Part shown: one piece after another, positions 22,550 to 30,630 of the stretch | Layout of the letters: every line of letters starts with the position of its first letter | How positions within the stretch are numbered: the first letter of the stretch is position 1 | Assembly (NCBI GenBank): GCA_020356065.1 | Contig: CP070632.1 | Coordinates: 1,572,799-1,614,042, forward strand | Source of the DNA: Nitrospiraceae bacterium | Lineage (GTDB): Bacteria > Nitrospirota > Thermodesulfovibrionia > UBA6902 | Direction: 5' to 3' | DNA: 41,244 nt | Notes under the pieces: model-generated | Seen by the model: the letters and a program-made list of their open reading frames with translations, nothing else | What the model was told of the DNA's origin: nothing | Database searches by the model: none | Translations under genes and position numbers: made by a program

Positions 22550-23296
22550 ATGAAAGTTACTATTTTAGGAAGCGGTACGTGTGTTCCTTCTTTAAAGAGG
22601 AATGCTTCAGGATACCTGCTTGAGGCTGATGATAAGGAAGTCCTGATTGACTGTGGCAGTGGCATTCTCCTGCAGCTTGAGAGGGCTGGCAGAAGTTATA
22701 GAAAGATTGATGCCCTGTTTTTAACCCACGGGCATCCTGACCATTTCGCTGATTTAATGCCATTGCTGCATGCCCTTTTTTATACCCCGAATTTTACAAG
22801 GGAAAAGGATTTCAGCATCATAGCACCCAAGGGGTTTGAGCAATACTATAACAGGGCCATTGGGTCGATAATCGGAGAATCAAAGGATTTTCGCATTTTG
22901 TTTATGGAAGTGGCTCATACCATGTGTTATGGACCCTGGAATATCAGGACTGCTGAGACGGAGCACTCTGCAGACAGTACTGCTTACCGGTTTGAACTCG
23001 AAGGAAGGTCTGTTGTTTTTTCGGGTGATGCTGATTATGACAGCGGGATTATTGAACTTTCAGAGCATGCAGACCTCTTAATTGCAGACTGCTCTTTTCC
23101 TGATGCCATGAAGGTTAAAGGTCATCTAAGCGCAAAAGAATGCGGTCTTCTTGCAATGCATGCACACGTAAAAAAACTGGTGCTTTCTCATATATACCCG
23201 GCAGATATTCCAGATGCGGATAGAGTAAAGGAGGCACAAACACATTTTAATGGGGAAATTGTCCTGGCGGAAGACTTAATGGAGTTCCGGATTTAG
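22550..23296 (+). CDS. MBL-fold metallo-hydrolase (RNase Z-like)
   Basis: A 248-residue beta-lactamase-fold enzyme. It starts with MKVTILGSGTCVPS, typical of the RNase Z/ElaC-like branch, and has the metal motif THGHPDHFAD, later ligands in FSGDADY and the closing SHIYP. The long exosite arm of true tRNase Z is not evident, so a role in tRNA 3' processing is uncertain; a phosphodiesterase or arylsulfatase-like activity is equally possible. The ATG at 22550 is nine bases after TACAAT and has no Shine-Dalgarno. Confidence 0.88.
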   Translation: MKVTILGSGTCVPSLKRNASGYLLEADDKEVLIDCGSGILLQLERAGRSYRKIDALFLTHGHPDHFADLMPLLHALFYTPNFTREKDFSIIAPKGFEQYYNRAIGSIIGESKDFRILFMEVAHTMCYGPWNIRTAETEHSADSTAYRFELEGRSVVFSGDADYDSGIIELSEHADLLIADCSFPDAMKVKGHLSAKECGLLAMHAHVKKLVLSHIYPADIPDADRVKEAQTHFNGEIVLAEDLMEFRI

Positions 23297-23363
23297 CCTG
23301 TATTACTGATGAAGTATAATTATTATTGGAGAAAGAGAGTCTGTGTATAAAGTACCTTGTGTT

Positions 23364-23442
23364 GTCATGCCTGAAGTCAGTAATCGGGCATCGAAAAGCT
23401 AATGAAAAGACTGCATTTCGGCTTAAGGACTGCCGGAATGAC
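23364..23442. repeat. REPIN-like double-hairpin palindromic element
   Basis: A 79-bp element bordered by GTCAT and ATGAC. The left hairpin pairs ATGCCTGA (23367-23374) with TCGGGCAT (23384-23391) around a 9-nt loop; the right hairpin pairs CATTTCGGC (23414-23422) with GCCGGAATG (23432-23440), again around a 9-nt loop, each with one mismatch. Two REP-type hairpins in opposite orientation are the REPIN layout. It lies in the 224-nt spacer before the HDAC gene. No RAYT transposase is in the window. Confidence 0.65.
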
Positions 23443-23520
23443 GAACAATGAAAATAAACTTTCATCAGGCCTGTTGCTAAGTATAAACAATACAGGATAC
23501 CAGCTTGGGAATAATTTAAT

Positions 23521-24369
23521 ATGAAAATATATTACTCTCCACAATGTCTGCAATACTCACAGCCCGGACACCCCGAGGCACCTGCTAGGGTCCGTTCAAC
23601 TTATGAATACCTTGAAGAAAAGGGGTATTCTTTTGATGAGCCTGGTCTGTGTTCTGAAGAAGATATTTTACTCGCCCACACATCCGGTCTTCTTGAGAGT
23701 GTAAAAAATGAGAGTTTTTTTGATTTTGATACTCCGGTGTTTAGAGGTATATATGAAATAGCCAGGTTATCAGCTGGCAGTGCGATAGATGCAGCAACGC
23801 ATTGTCTTGAAGACGGTGAAAAGGCGTTTTCACTTATGCGCCCTCCCGGACATCATGCGACAAAAAATACCCTTGGAGGGTTTTGTTACTTTAACAGCAT
23901 TGCCATCGCATCATTAAGTGCACATGAAAAAGCTCATAAAGTGGCGATAGTGGATTTTGATTGCCATCATGGAAACGGGACTGAAGATATCATGTTGGGC
24001 CGAAAAGACTTTTTGTATCTATCCCTTCATCAGAGCCCGCTCTATCCCGGGACCGGACTGAAAAGCAATAACAACTGTCTGAACTACCCGTTGTCTGCCC
24101 ACACAACACCGGATGAATTTTTATCTGTTCTGCAGGATGGACTGAAAAAAGTCGAGCAATTCGGTCCGGACCTGCTTGGTGTCTCAGCAGGGTTTGATTC
24201 ATACCGGCTTGATCCGATAACCAACCTGACCCTGGAGCTTGAGACCTACAGACGTATTGGTCGTATGATTGCTGCCTTGAATAAACCAACCTTCTCTGTC
24301 CTCGAAGGAGGGTACAGCAGAGACCTTCCGGAATGCATATATCAGTATTTGCAGGGACTTGAAGAGTAA
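23521..24369 (+). CDS. Histone-deacetylase-family protein
   Basis: Bacterial members of this zinc hydrolase family remove acetyl groups from lysine or polyamines (AcuC, ApaH-like deacetylases). The 282-residue protein has LMRPPGHHA (H111/H112 charge relay), GFCYFNSIAIA, and VDFDCHHGNGTEDI with D145, D147 and H149 as zinc and relay residues, then SAGFDSY with another metal Asp, and LEGGYS. The length is typical of the compact class II type. The substrate is unknown; no acetyltransferase or acetoin gene lies nearby. Confidence 0.92.
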   Translation: MKIYYSPQCLQYSQPGHPEAPARVRSTYEYLEEKGYSFDEPGLCSEEDILLAHTSGLLESVKNESFFDFDTPVFRGIYEIARLSAGSAIDAATHCLEDGEKAFSLMRPPGHHATKNTLGGFCYFNSIAIASLSAHEKAHKVAIVDFDCHHGNGTEDIMLGRKDFLYLSLHQSPLYPGTGLKSNNNCLNYPLSAHTTPDEFLSVLQDGLKKVEQFGPDLLGVSAGFDSYRLDPITNLTLELETYRRIGRMIAALNKPTFSVLEGGYSRDLPECIYQYLQGLEE

Positions 24370-24398
24370 AACCATTCAGGTCTTACCCGTGATGCTTG

Positions 24399-24407
24399 TG
24401 TTATAAT
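24399..24407 (+). promoter_or_regulatory. Extended -10 of hisC
   Basis: TGTTATAAT is a perfect extended -10. The end of TATAAT is eight bases from the hisC ATG, so the transcript should start at or next to the start codon. No good -35 is seen at 16-18 bases, which an extended -10 can tolerate. Confidence 0.6.
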
Positions 24408-24415
24408 TTCCCGGA

Positions 24416-25432
24416 ATGGATATAAAAAAACTTGTAAAACCAAACGTTCGTGCTCTCAAGGCCTACCGGGCTGAAGAAATCCGATGCAAAGTTAAGCTGG
24501 ATGCCAATGAAAGCCCGTATGGCTTCAGAGTGTTAAAAAATGTCAGGACCAGCAAATATCCTGACCCCGAAGCAAAGGAGCTCAGAAGGCTTTTCGCAAA
24601 GAGCCTGAAAGTCAGGACTGAAAATGTTCTGCATGGAAACGGTTCTGATGAACTCATTTATAACATTATCACGACGTTTGGAGGGCCTGTTCTTTATCCT
24701 ACGCCAACGTTTACAATGTACGGAATAATATCTCAGGCCCTGGGCGAAAAACATGCAGGTCTTTCTCTTGATGACTCATTTGATCTTGACATGGACGGGA
24801 TGAACAGGCAGGTTCAAAGGGTAAAACCGAAACTTATTTTTCTCAGTTCTCCCAATAACCCGACCGGAAACAGTCTTTCTTCCGACCGTATGTTAAAGGT
24901 TATTAAAAAAACAAAAGGCATTGTGGTTGTTGACGAGGCCTATCAGCAGTTTTCACGTAAGAAATCCTTTGTTCCATTGTTAAAGAAGTACAAGAATCTT
25001 ATTGTGCTCAGGACATTAAGTAAAGTAGGACTGGCAGGGATTCGTACAGGCTTTATGGTTGCTCATAAAGAGATTGTCGATGAGGTAAATAAGGTAAGGC
25101 TTCCCTTTAATGTAAATGCTCTTTCTCAGAAGGTTGCCATTGATGCATTGAAAAAGAACCGTCAATTAATTTCTCATATCAACTCAATTATTTCAGAGAG
25201 AAAAAGACTTTTCAAAACAATGGCGAACATGGACAGAGTCTTGCCATTTCCATCAGATGCTAACTTTATATTATTTTATGTAAAAAACGCGGATAAAATT
25301 TACAGAGGTCTTCTGAAGAGGGGTGTGCTTGTCAGGAACTTGAGAGATATTGCCGGAGGGTGTCTGAGAGTCACCGTAGGAACACCGGCTGAGAATAATA
25401 CGTTTATAAAAAATCTGAGGCAACTGTTATAA
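24416..25432 (+). CDS. hisC: Histidinol-phosphate aminotransferase
   Basis: PLP enzyme that makes histidinol phosphate from imidazole-acetol phosphate and glutamate. The 338-residue protein has LDANESPYG, HGNGSDELI, PTFTMYG, SPNNPTG (Asn/Pro/Gly PLP contact), VDEAY (Asp-PLP nitrogen) and the Schiff-base Lys K203 in RTLSKVGLAGIRTGF. A broader aromatic aminotransferase role cannot be excluded, but the hisB gene follows after 25 nt. No Shine-Dalgarno precedes the start. Confidence 0.94.
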   Translation: MDIKKLVKPNVRALKAYRAEEIRCKVKLDANESPYGFRVLKNVRTSKYPDPEAKELRRLFAKSLKVRTENVLHGNGSDELIYNIITTFGGPVLYPTPTFTMYGIISQALGEKHAGLSLDDSFDLDMDGMNRQVQRVKPKLIFLSSPNNPTGNSLSSDRMLKVIKKTKGIVVVDEAYQQFSRKKSFVPLLKKYKNLIVLRTLSKVGLAGIRTGFMVAHKEIVDEVNKVRLPFNVNALSQKVAIDALKKNRQLISHINSIISERKRLFKTMANMDRVLPFPSDANFILFYVKNADKIYRGLLKRGVLVRNLRDIAGGCLRVTVGTPAENNTFIKNLRQLL

Positions 25433-25457
25433 TTGATAAAAAATTCCGGAGGGATTC

Positions 25458-26051
25458 ATGCCGAGAAAAGCAACAGTCTCAAGAAAGACTAAAGAGACGA
25501 ACATAAAACTGATCCTTAATCTTGACGGCAAGGGAAAATATAAGGTCAATACATCCGTACCGTTTGTTGACCACATGCTCAGTCTTATGTCAAAGCATGG
25601 TCATCTTGATCTGGATGTCCAGGCTCAAGGAGATATAGAAGTTGATTATCATCACCTCGTAGAGGACCTCGGAATTGTTCTGGGAGAGGCAATAAAAACG
25701 GCCCTCGGTGAAAAACTCAGGATACGGCGTTACGGCGAGGCATTGACGCCCATGGATGAGAGCCTTGCTCAGGTTGTTATTGACCTCAGCGGAAGACCCT
25801 ATCTGGTGTATAAAGTAAAATTTCCAAGAGGGAACTCCATGATCCAGAATATCCCGGTATCCATATTTAATGATTTTTTCAGGGCTCTCTCGAACGGTGC
25901 AGGCATGAATCTTCATATCAACCTGCAATACGGGCGGGATGCGCACCACATTCTTGAGGCCGTATTCAAGGGTTTTGGCAGAGCGCTCAGAATGGCTTCT
26001 GAAATTCATCCCCATGCCAGGGGAGTGCCTTCAACCAAGGGAACACTTTAA
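25458..26051 (+). CDS. hisB: Imidazoleglycerol-phosphate dehydratase
   Basis: Manganese enzyme that dehydrates imidazole glycerol phosphate in histidine synthesis. The 197-residue protein has the two internal-repeat metal motifs: [13 protein letters not shown] with [14 protein letters not shown], and [19 protein letters not shown]. It is the stand-alone dehydratase without the histidinol phosphatase domain. GGAGGG precedes the ATG. Second gene of the hisCB pair. Confidence 0.97.
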   Translation: MPRKATVSRKTKETNIKLILNLDGKGKYKVNTSVPFVDHMLSLMSKHGHLDLDVQAQGDIEVDYHHLVEDLGIVLGEAIKTALGEKLRIRRYGEALTPMDESLAQVVIDLSGRPYLVYKVKFPRGNSMIQNIPVSIFNDFFRALSNGAGMNLHINLQYGRDAHHILEAVFKGFGRALRMASEIHPHARGVPSTKGTL

Positions 26052-26237
26052 AAGAAATCCCGGTTATCAATTTCCAAACGACAGGGCGGTCATGCCTCAT
26101 ATTAAATCATTCGAAAGGTTCCTGAAATTTCACATAGAAACCGTAGAAATTTCTGGAAGCCTGCAGAATTTTGTGTTAAACTTTACCGTGTCCTGCAAGT
26201 TATAATTCCTGATTACTATTATAAGGAGGATTGTAAT

Positions 26238-27449
26238 ATGAATATCAAGAGAATAGGGGTTCTTACCAGCGGAGGAGACTGCGGCGGCCTGAACGGAGTA
26301 ATAAAGGGGGCTGCCCTGATGGCCATGTCCATGGGGATAGAAACAGTCATCATTTCAAATGGCTATGCAGGTCTCTACAACCTTATTGATGTCGATAACG
26401 TTTCAGTACTCACAGCTGAAAGACTGGATCATATCAGGGCTGAATTGGCTGGATCCGAGGCAGGCAATTCAAGGGTCAAAATAAAAAAAATAGATAATAA
26501 GGACAAATATGAAAGGATTAAAAAGGGTCTAGAAAAACATGGCATTGACGGCCTTGTCATCAGCGGAGGTGATGACACGGGCAGTGTCATGGTTGATCTG
26601 GCCGCGCAGGGCATCACCTGTGTTCATGCCCCGAAGACCATGGATCTGGATCTTCAGACGTACAGTGTCGGTGGTGATTCTGCTATTAACAGAATAGCTG
26701 AAATGGTCAGAGATTTGAAGACAACGGGCCATACCCACAACAGGGTGATTGTGCTTGAAGCATTTGGCCGGTATGCAGGTCATACCGCATTCAGAGGAGG
26801 GATAGGGGGGGATGCTGACTGTATACTGATTCCCGAGATCCCGGCTGACTTTGATATCGTGTATGACCATATGAAGAAGAGATTTATATCTCGTGTTGAA
26901 AACAGTGATGTGAAGGCCGGTACGTACTCAATAGTCGTAGCAGAGGGCATGACAGATGCAAAAGGGGAGAGTATTGTGGATGAAAGCGCGGGAGTTGACT
27001 CCTTTGGCCACGCCAAACTGGCAGGAGCCGGCAAATATGTGAGAAAGAGACTTGAGGCCATTATGAAGGCGGATCCTGAGATGAAAGCGTTCATGAAGAG
27101 AAATAATATTGCGGTGGAGGGTGTGTACGAGCTTCCGGAAGTCAGGGAGGTAACTCCCGGACATCTTGTTCGTGCGGGAGCGTCTTCTGCTTTTGACGTT
27201 AATTTCGGTAAAGAAGCAGGAGCTGCTGCAGTTGTTCTTTTAACCAGAGGGCTGGGTGGGAATACCGTCGTGAGGGTAAGGGGCACGAAGGTTACCTACA
27301 AGCCAACAGCTGAAGTTATTAAACAGCGGCATGTTGATGTTAATACCATAGCATTATACGAAGCCCTCGGTACATGTTTCGGACGCAGGCCTGAAGAATT
27401 CAGGCCTGAAACCGTAGAGGTTGAGGGAGAAATTCAGAGGGAATATTAA
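26238..27449 (+). CDS. 6-phosphofructokinase, PPi-type active site
   Basis: Interconverts fructose 6-phosphate and fructose 1,6-bisphosphate. The 403-residue protein has LTSGGDCGGLNGVI, GGDDTGS at 110-116 and PKTMDLD at 132-138. Asp after GGD (D113), in place of the Gly of ATP enzymes, together with Lys133 is the known signature for pyrophosphate use, so this is probably a reversible PPi-PFK. Later motifs are EAFGRYAGH and AEGM. The loop normally read as T-I-D-N-D has M and L at its second and fourth positions, which is unusual, though both Asp residues are kept. AAGGAGG precedes the ATG, and TATAAT at 26201 may be its -10. Confidence 0.92.
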   Translation: MNIKRIGVLTSGGDCGGLNGVIKGAALMAMSMGIETVIISNGYAGLYNLIDVDNVSVLTAERLDHIRAELAGSEAGNSRVKIKKIDNKDKYERIKKGLEKHGIDGLVISGGDDTGSVMVDLAAQGITCVHAPKTMDLDLQTYSVGGDSAINRIAEMVRDLKTTGHTHNRVIVLEAFGRYAGHTAFRGGIGGDADCILIPEIPADFDIVYDHMKKRFISRVENSDVKAGTYSIVVAEGMTDAKGESIVDESAGVDSFGHAKLAGAGKYVRKRLEAIMKADPEMKAFMKRNNIAVEGVYELPEVREVTPGHLVRAGASSAFDVNFGKEAGAAAVVLLTRGLGGNTVVRVRGTKVTYKPTAEVIKQRHVDVNTIALYEALGTCFGRRPEEFRPETVEVEGEIQREY

Positions 27450-27463
27450 AAGCAAGAGCTCTG

Positions 27464-27658
27464 GCCCGCATTATTCACACAGCCATGGAGGGAAGCCTTA
27501 AAAAAAGTTTTGGGAGTGGCTTCAACGGCAGAACATTAACACACACTTTTAAGTGTTGATGAAGTGCTACGATTGATCATATCCCCCTGCTTTGCGCCGT
27601 ATTCAGAACTTTTTTAAGGCTTACCTCCATGGCTCAAATATTTATTAATAATGTGAGC
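27464..27658. mobile_element. MITE-like palindromic element, copy 1
   Basis: Long inverted repeat: GCCATGGAGG then AAGCCTTAAAAAA at 27482-27505 returns as the reverse complement at 27606-27633. Positions 27464-27633 align end to end with 30304-30473 (both 170 bp, compensating single-base indels), including the non-palindromic centre with GATGAAGTGCTA and GATTGATCATATCCC. There is no coding capacity. It lies between the convergent pfk and fabF genes and could also stop transcription from both sides. The outer ends up to 27658 are less certain. Confidence 0.8.
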
Positions 27659-27686
27659 TGGTATACTTAAAGGTATGCTCAATCAT

Positions 27687-28904
27687 TCAACTTTCATTAT
27701 ATGTTTTGAACACCAGTACGGTATTTAACCCTCCGAAGGCAAAAGAGTTGCTCATGGCTGCGCTCATGGACATGGGGCGGGCTTTGTTGGGGACATAATC
27801 CAGGTCGCACTGCGGATCCGGTTCCAGAAAATTTGCTGTAGGCGGGGCATGTTGTTCCTGGAGGGCATGAATGGTTGCAATGGCTTCCAGGGCAGAAGCT
27901 GCACCAAGCGTATGACCATGTATTGACTTGGTTGAAGAAACTGCAAGATTGTCAGCATGTGAACCGAATACGTCATGTATCGCGCGTGTTTCTGTTGGAT
28001 CGTTCTGAGGGGTCCCGGTTCCATGAGCGTTTATATAGTCAATATCTTCAGGTGTCATGCCGGCATCATCCAGTGCCGCACGCATGGCACGGGCTGCACC
28101 CTTATCCAGAGGCTGTAACATATCATGGGCGTCAGAGCTCATTCCAAAACCCGCAAGTTCTGCGTAGATTTTTGCTTTTCGCGCTTTCGCATGTTCCAGT
28201 GTCTCGAATATTAATGTGCCGGCGCCTTCACCGATTACCATACCGCTCCTATTTTTACTGAAGGGACGACATGTGTCATTGGACATGACGCGAAGTCCTT
28301 CCCATGCTTTAATTGTGCCGAATGTAATTAATGCCTCAGAGCCACCGGTTACGGCAACATCAGCTATGCCCGCGCGTAACATAAGTACACCCATGCCGAT
28401 AGCATGGCCTGCTGAAGAACATGCCGATGTTGTTGCAAAGGCCGGCCCGGTTATTCCAAGGTCCATACTTATCCAGCTAGCACCTGCACTTGGTATTAGT
28501 TTGGGAACCGTGAAAGGATGCAATCGTTTTATTCCCTGAGAATAGATACGGTGATAATTGATGTCCTGTGTAGACTGACCGCCTATTCCTGTGCCGTGCA
28601 CTACCGCTATGCGCTCTGCTTCAGGACCGGTTATGTTCAGCCCGGCATCAGTGACTGCCTCACGGCTTGCAAGAACGGCAAACTGGGTATACCGGTCAAG
28701 CTTGGTAAGCTGTTTTTCAGGGAAAAAATCAAGTTCGTCGTAAGCTTTAACTTCAGCAGCTATCCTGACCCTGAATCCGTCTGTATCAAAGAGAGTAATC
28801 GGGCCGATGCCGCTTTCTCCCTGCATCAGTTTACGCGTAAAGTCATCGCAGGTATGCCCCAGTGATGAAATACAGCCCATGCCCGTTACAACGACCCGCT
28901 TCAT
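27687..28904 (-). CDS. 3-oxoacyl-ACP synthase II-type ketosynthase
   Basis: Condensing enzyme of the FabF type, extending an acyl chain with malonyl-ACP. The 405-residue protein has the Cys-His-His triad: TSACSSAGHA, NAHGTGTPQND and KSIHGHTLGAA, and ends with MSNSFAFGGLN. It is translationally coupled (ATGA overlap) to a dedicated ACP gene. The pair stands apart from any other fab gene in the window and follows fba, so it may serve primary fatty-acid synthesis or a specialised lipid; which cannot be told here. Confidence 0.93.
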   Translation of the reverse strand: MKRVVVTGMGCISSLGHTCDDFTRKLMQGESGIGPITLFDTDGFRVRIAAEVKAYDELDFFPEKQLTKLDRYTQFAVLASREAVTDAGLNITGPEAERIAVVHGTGIGGQSTQDINYHRIYSQGIKRLHPFTVPKLIPSAGASWISMDLGITGPAFATTSACSSAGHAIGMGVLMLRAGIADVAVTGGSEALITFGTIKAWEGLRVMSNDTCRPFSKNRSGMVIGEGAGTLIFETLEHAKARKAKIYAELAGFGMSSDAHDMLQPLDKGAARAMRAALDDAGMTPEDIDYINAHGTGTPQNDPTETRAIHDVFGSHADNLAVSSTKSIHGHTLGAASALEAIATIHALQEQHAPPTANFLEPDPQCDLDYVPNKARPMSMSAAMSNSFAFGGLNTVLVFKTYNES

Positions 28905-29164
28905 GAGGTCTTTTTGTGCTGTATCAGTTTCTCCACAAGACGTACGACGTCAGCAGCAGTTTCCAACTCCTGGTTCTGCATTCCCAGCAGCTCATCAGGG
29001 ATGGTAATGTCAAAGTGCTCTTCCAGGTCAAATATAATTTCCACCATTAAAAGAGAATCTACTCCACTCATTTGAAGGAGGGTAGAGGGGGTAACTTTAT
29101 CGGGGTCCAGTTCAGCATGCCTGGCCAGGATGTCAAACACCTCGCGGCTTATTGATTCAGTCAT
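28901..29164 (-). CDS. Acyl carrier protein
   Basis: An 87-residue four-helix carrier. GVDSLLMVEIIFDLEEHFDI contains the Ser that takes 4'-phosphopantetheine (D-S-L motif). It differs from the usual AcpP, which has A-D-S-L-D-T-V-E, and has a less acidic helix II, which fits a dedicated carrier rather than the main one. It begins directly after the fba stop (TGA-ATG) and overlaps the ketosynthase start by four bases. Confidence 0.93.
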   Translation of the reverse strand: MTESISREVFDILARHAELDPDKVTPSTLLQMSGVDSLLMVEIIFDLEEHFDITIPDELLGMQNQELETAADVVRLVEKLIQHKKTS

Positions 29165-30157
29165 TCAAGCCTTACCGGCAGAGCCCAGAACATTATTGTT
29201 TTTATGCTTATACAGCTCTTTCAGCGCATCTCTTGCAGGGCCAAGATATTTTCTTGGATCAAATTCAGCAGGTTTTTCTACGAAAACCTTTCTTACAGCA
29301 GCTGTCATTGCGAGTCTCCCGTCAGAATCGATATTTATCTTGCAAACCGCGGACTGTGCAGCCCGTCTGAGCTGTTCTTCCGGAATGCCGATTGCATCTT
29401 TCAATGCGCCGCCATGATCATTGATAATCTTTACGATGTCTTGCGGTACAGAAGAAGAGCCATGCAGCACAATAACGAATCCGGGAAGCTTTTTCTCAAT
29501 CTCTTCAAGGATATCAAAGCGCAGAGGCGGTGGAACGAGTACCCCTTCTTCGTTTCGTGTGCATTGCTCCGGGGTGAATTTGTTAGCGCCGTGTGACGTA
29601 CCGATAGATATGGCCAGGCTGTCTACTCCGGTTCTGTTAACAAATTCTATAACTTCTTCAGGCTTTGTGTAAGTTGACTTTTCCGCGGACACATCGTCTT
29701 CAACACCCGCGAGCTGTCCCAATTCGCCCTCAACCGTTACATCATGCTGATGTGCATATTCAACGACTTTTTTGGTCAGTGCAATATTATCCTCAAACGG
29801 GTGATGGGAGCCATCGATCATGACTGAGGAGAATCCGTTATCTACACAGTCTTTGCAGAGCTCAAATGTATCACCATGGTCAAGGTGCAGTGCGATGGGT
29901 ATTTCATATCCAAGCTCTTTTACATATTCAACAGCGCCTCTGGCCATATTTCTGAGAAGGGTCGAGTTCGCATACTTGCGGGCGCCTGAGGAGACCTGCA
30001 GAATGACAGGAGATTTTGTTTCTACGCAGGCTTGAAGGATTGCCTGAAGCTGTTCCATATTATTGAAGTTATAGGCCGGGACGGCATACTTGCCTCCCAT
30101 TGCTTTTTTAAACATTTCGTTCGTGTTGACCAGTCCTAAATCCTTGTAGCTGACCAT
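29165..30157 (-). CDS. fba: Class II fructose-bisphosphate aldolase
   Basis: Zinc enzyme that splits fructose 1,6-bisphosphate to triose phosphates. The 330-residue protein has AVPAYNFNNMEQ, LHLDHGDTFELCKDCVDNGFSSVMIDGSHHPFEDN (zinc His and catalytic Asp), VEGELGQLAG, and VLHGSSSVP, with SIGTSHG for phosphate binding. It is the first gene of fba-acp-ketosynthase. GAAGGAG precedes the start. With PPi-PFK and gapA-pgk it forms a near-continuous lower-hexose pathway in this window. Confidence 0.96.
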   Translation of the reverse strand: MVSYKDLGLVNTNEMFKKAMGGKYAVPAYNFNNMEQLQAILQACVETKSPVILQVSSGARKYANSTLLRNMARGAVEYVKELGYEIPIALHLDHGDTFELCKDCVDNGFSSVMIDGSHHPFEDNIALTKKVVEYAHQHDVTVEGELGQLAGVEDDVSAEKSTYTKPEEVIEFVNRTGVDSLAISIGTSHGANKFTPEQCTRNEEGVLVPPPLRFDILEEIEKKLPGFVIVLHGSSSVPQDIVKIINDHGGALKDAIGIPEEQLRRAAQSAVCKINIDSDGRLAMTAAVRKVFVEKPAEFDPRKYLGPARDALKELYKHKNNNVLGSAGKA

Positions 30158-30250
30158 ATTTTTTCTCCTTCTGAATAATGTTTTATAAATATTAAAGGCA
30201 GACAGCCCTATATTAACTTATAGTAATGTTGCAGATGTCACAGCCATTTT

Positions 30251-30278
30251 ATCATATTTTAGTAATATTTCATCCCAA
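30251..30278 (-). promoter_or_regulatory. Candidate fba promoter
   Basis: On the minus strand TTGGGA (30273-30278) and TATGAT (30251-30256) are 16 bases apart, about 95 nt before fba. A moderate match only. Confidence 0.35.
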
Positions 30279-30303
30279 CGGGTTCCGAAAGTGCAATTAT
30301 TTA

Positions 30304-30495
30304 GCCCCCATTATTCAAGCAGGCACCGAGGGAAGCCTTGAAAAAAATTTTGGAAGCGGCCTTTACAGTAGACCGTTAGCATATAATTTAAAATGTTGAT
30401 GAAGTGCTAAGATTGATCATATCCCATGCTTTGCGCCGTAATCAAAACTTTTTTCAAGGCTTCCCTTCATGGCGTATATATGAATATAGTGGGTT
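30304..30495. mobile_element. MITE-like palindromic element, copy 2
   Basis: Second copy of the element at 27464-27658, in the same orientation. The inner arms are GAGGGAAGCCTTGAAAAAA (from 30328) and its near-complement ending TTCCCTTCATGGC at 30473; weaker outer arms extend to about 30495. The central part matches copy 1. It lies between the fba promoter region and the 3' end of ino1. Confidence 0.8.
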
Positions 30496-30553
30496 AGGCT
30501 GTTTACTATCTGCATTTCCAGTCAAACTAACGTGCATACCGAAAATTCAGGGT

Positions 30554-30613
30554 AAAAAAATAAAAAACCGGGAACATAGACATCATATTGTATGATGATG
30601 TAATCTTTCCCGG
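30554..30613 (-). terminator. Rho-independent terminator of ino1
   Basis: On the minus strand TTCCCGG...CCGGGAA (30607-30613 with 30568-30574) encloses a second hairpin, CATCATA-TTG-TATGATG (30581-30597), and is followed by two runs of T (complement of 30554-30567). It lies 18 nt after the ino1 stop. Confidence 0.75.
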
Positions 30614-30630
30614 ATGAAAAAGGGTATAGA

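Noticed and set aside
25425-25433. TGTTATAAT at the end of hisC as a promoter for hisB
   Set aside because: The sequence is formed by the last hisC codons and stop. hisB has its own Shine-Dalgarno and close spacing, so co-transcription is simpler, though an internal promoter cannot be excluded.
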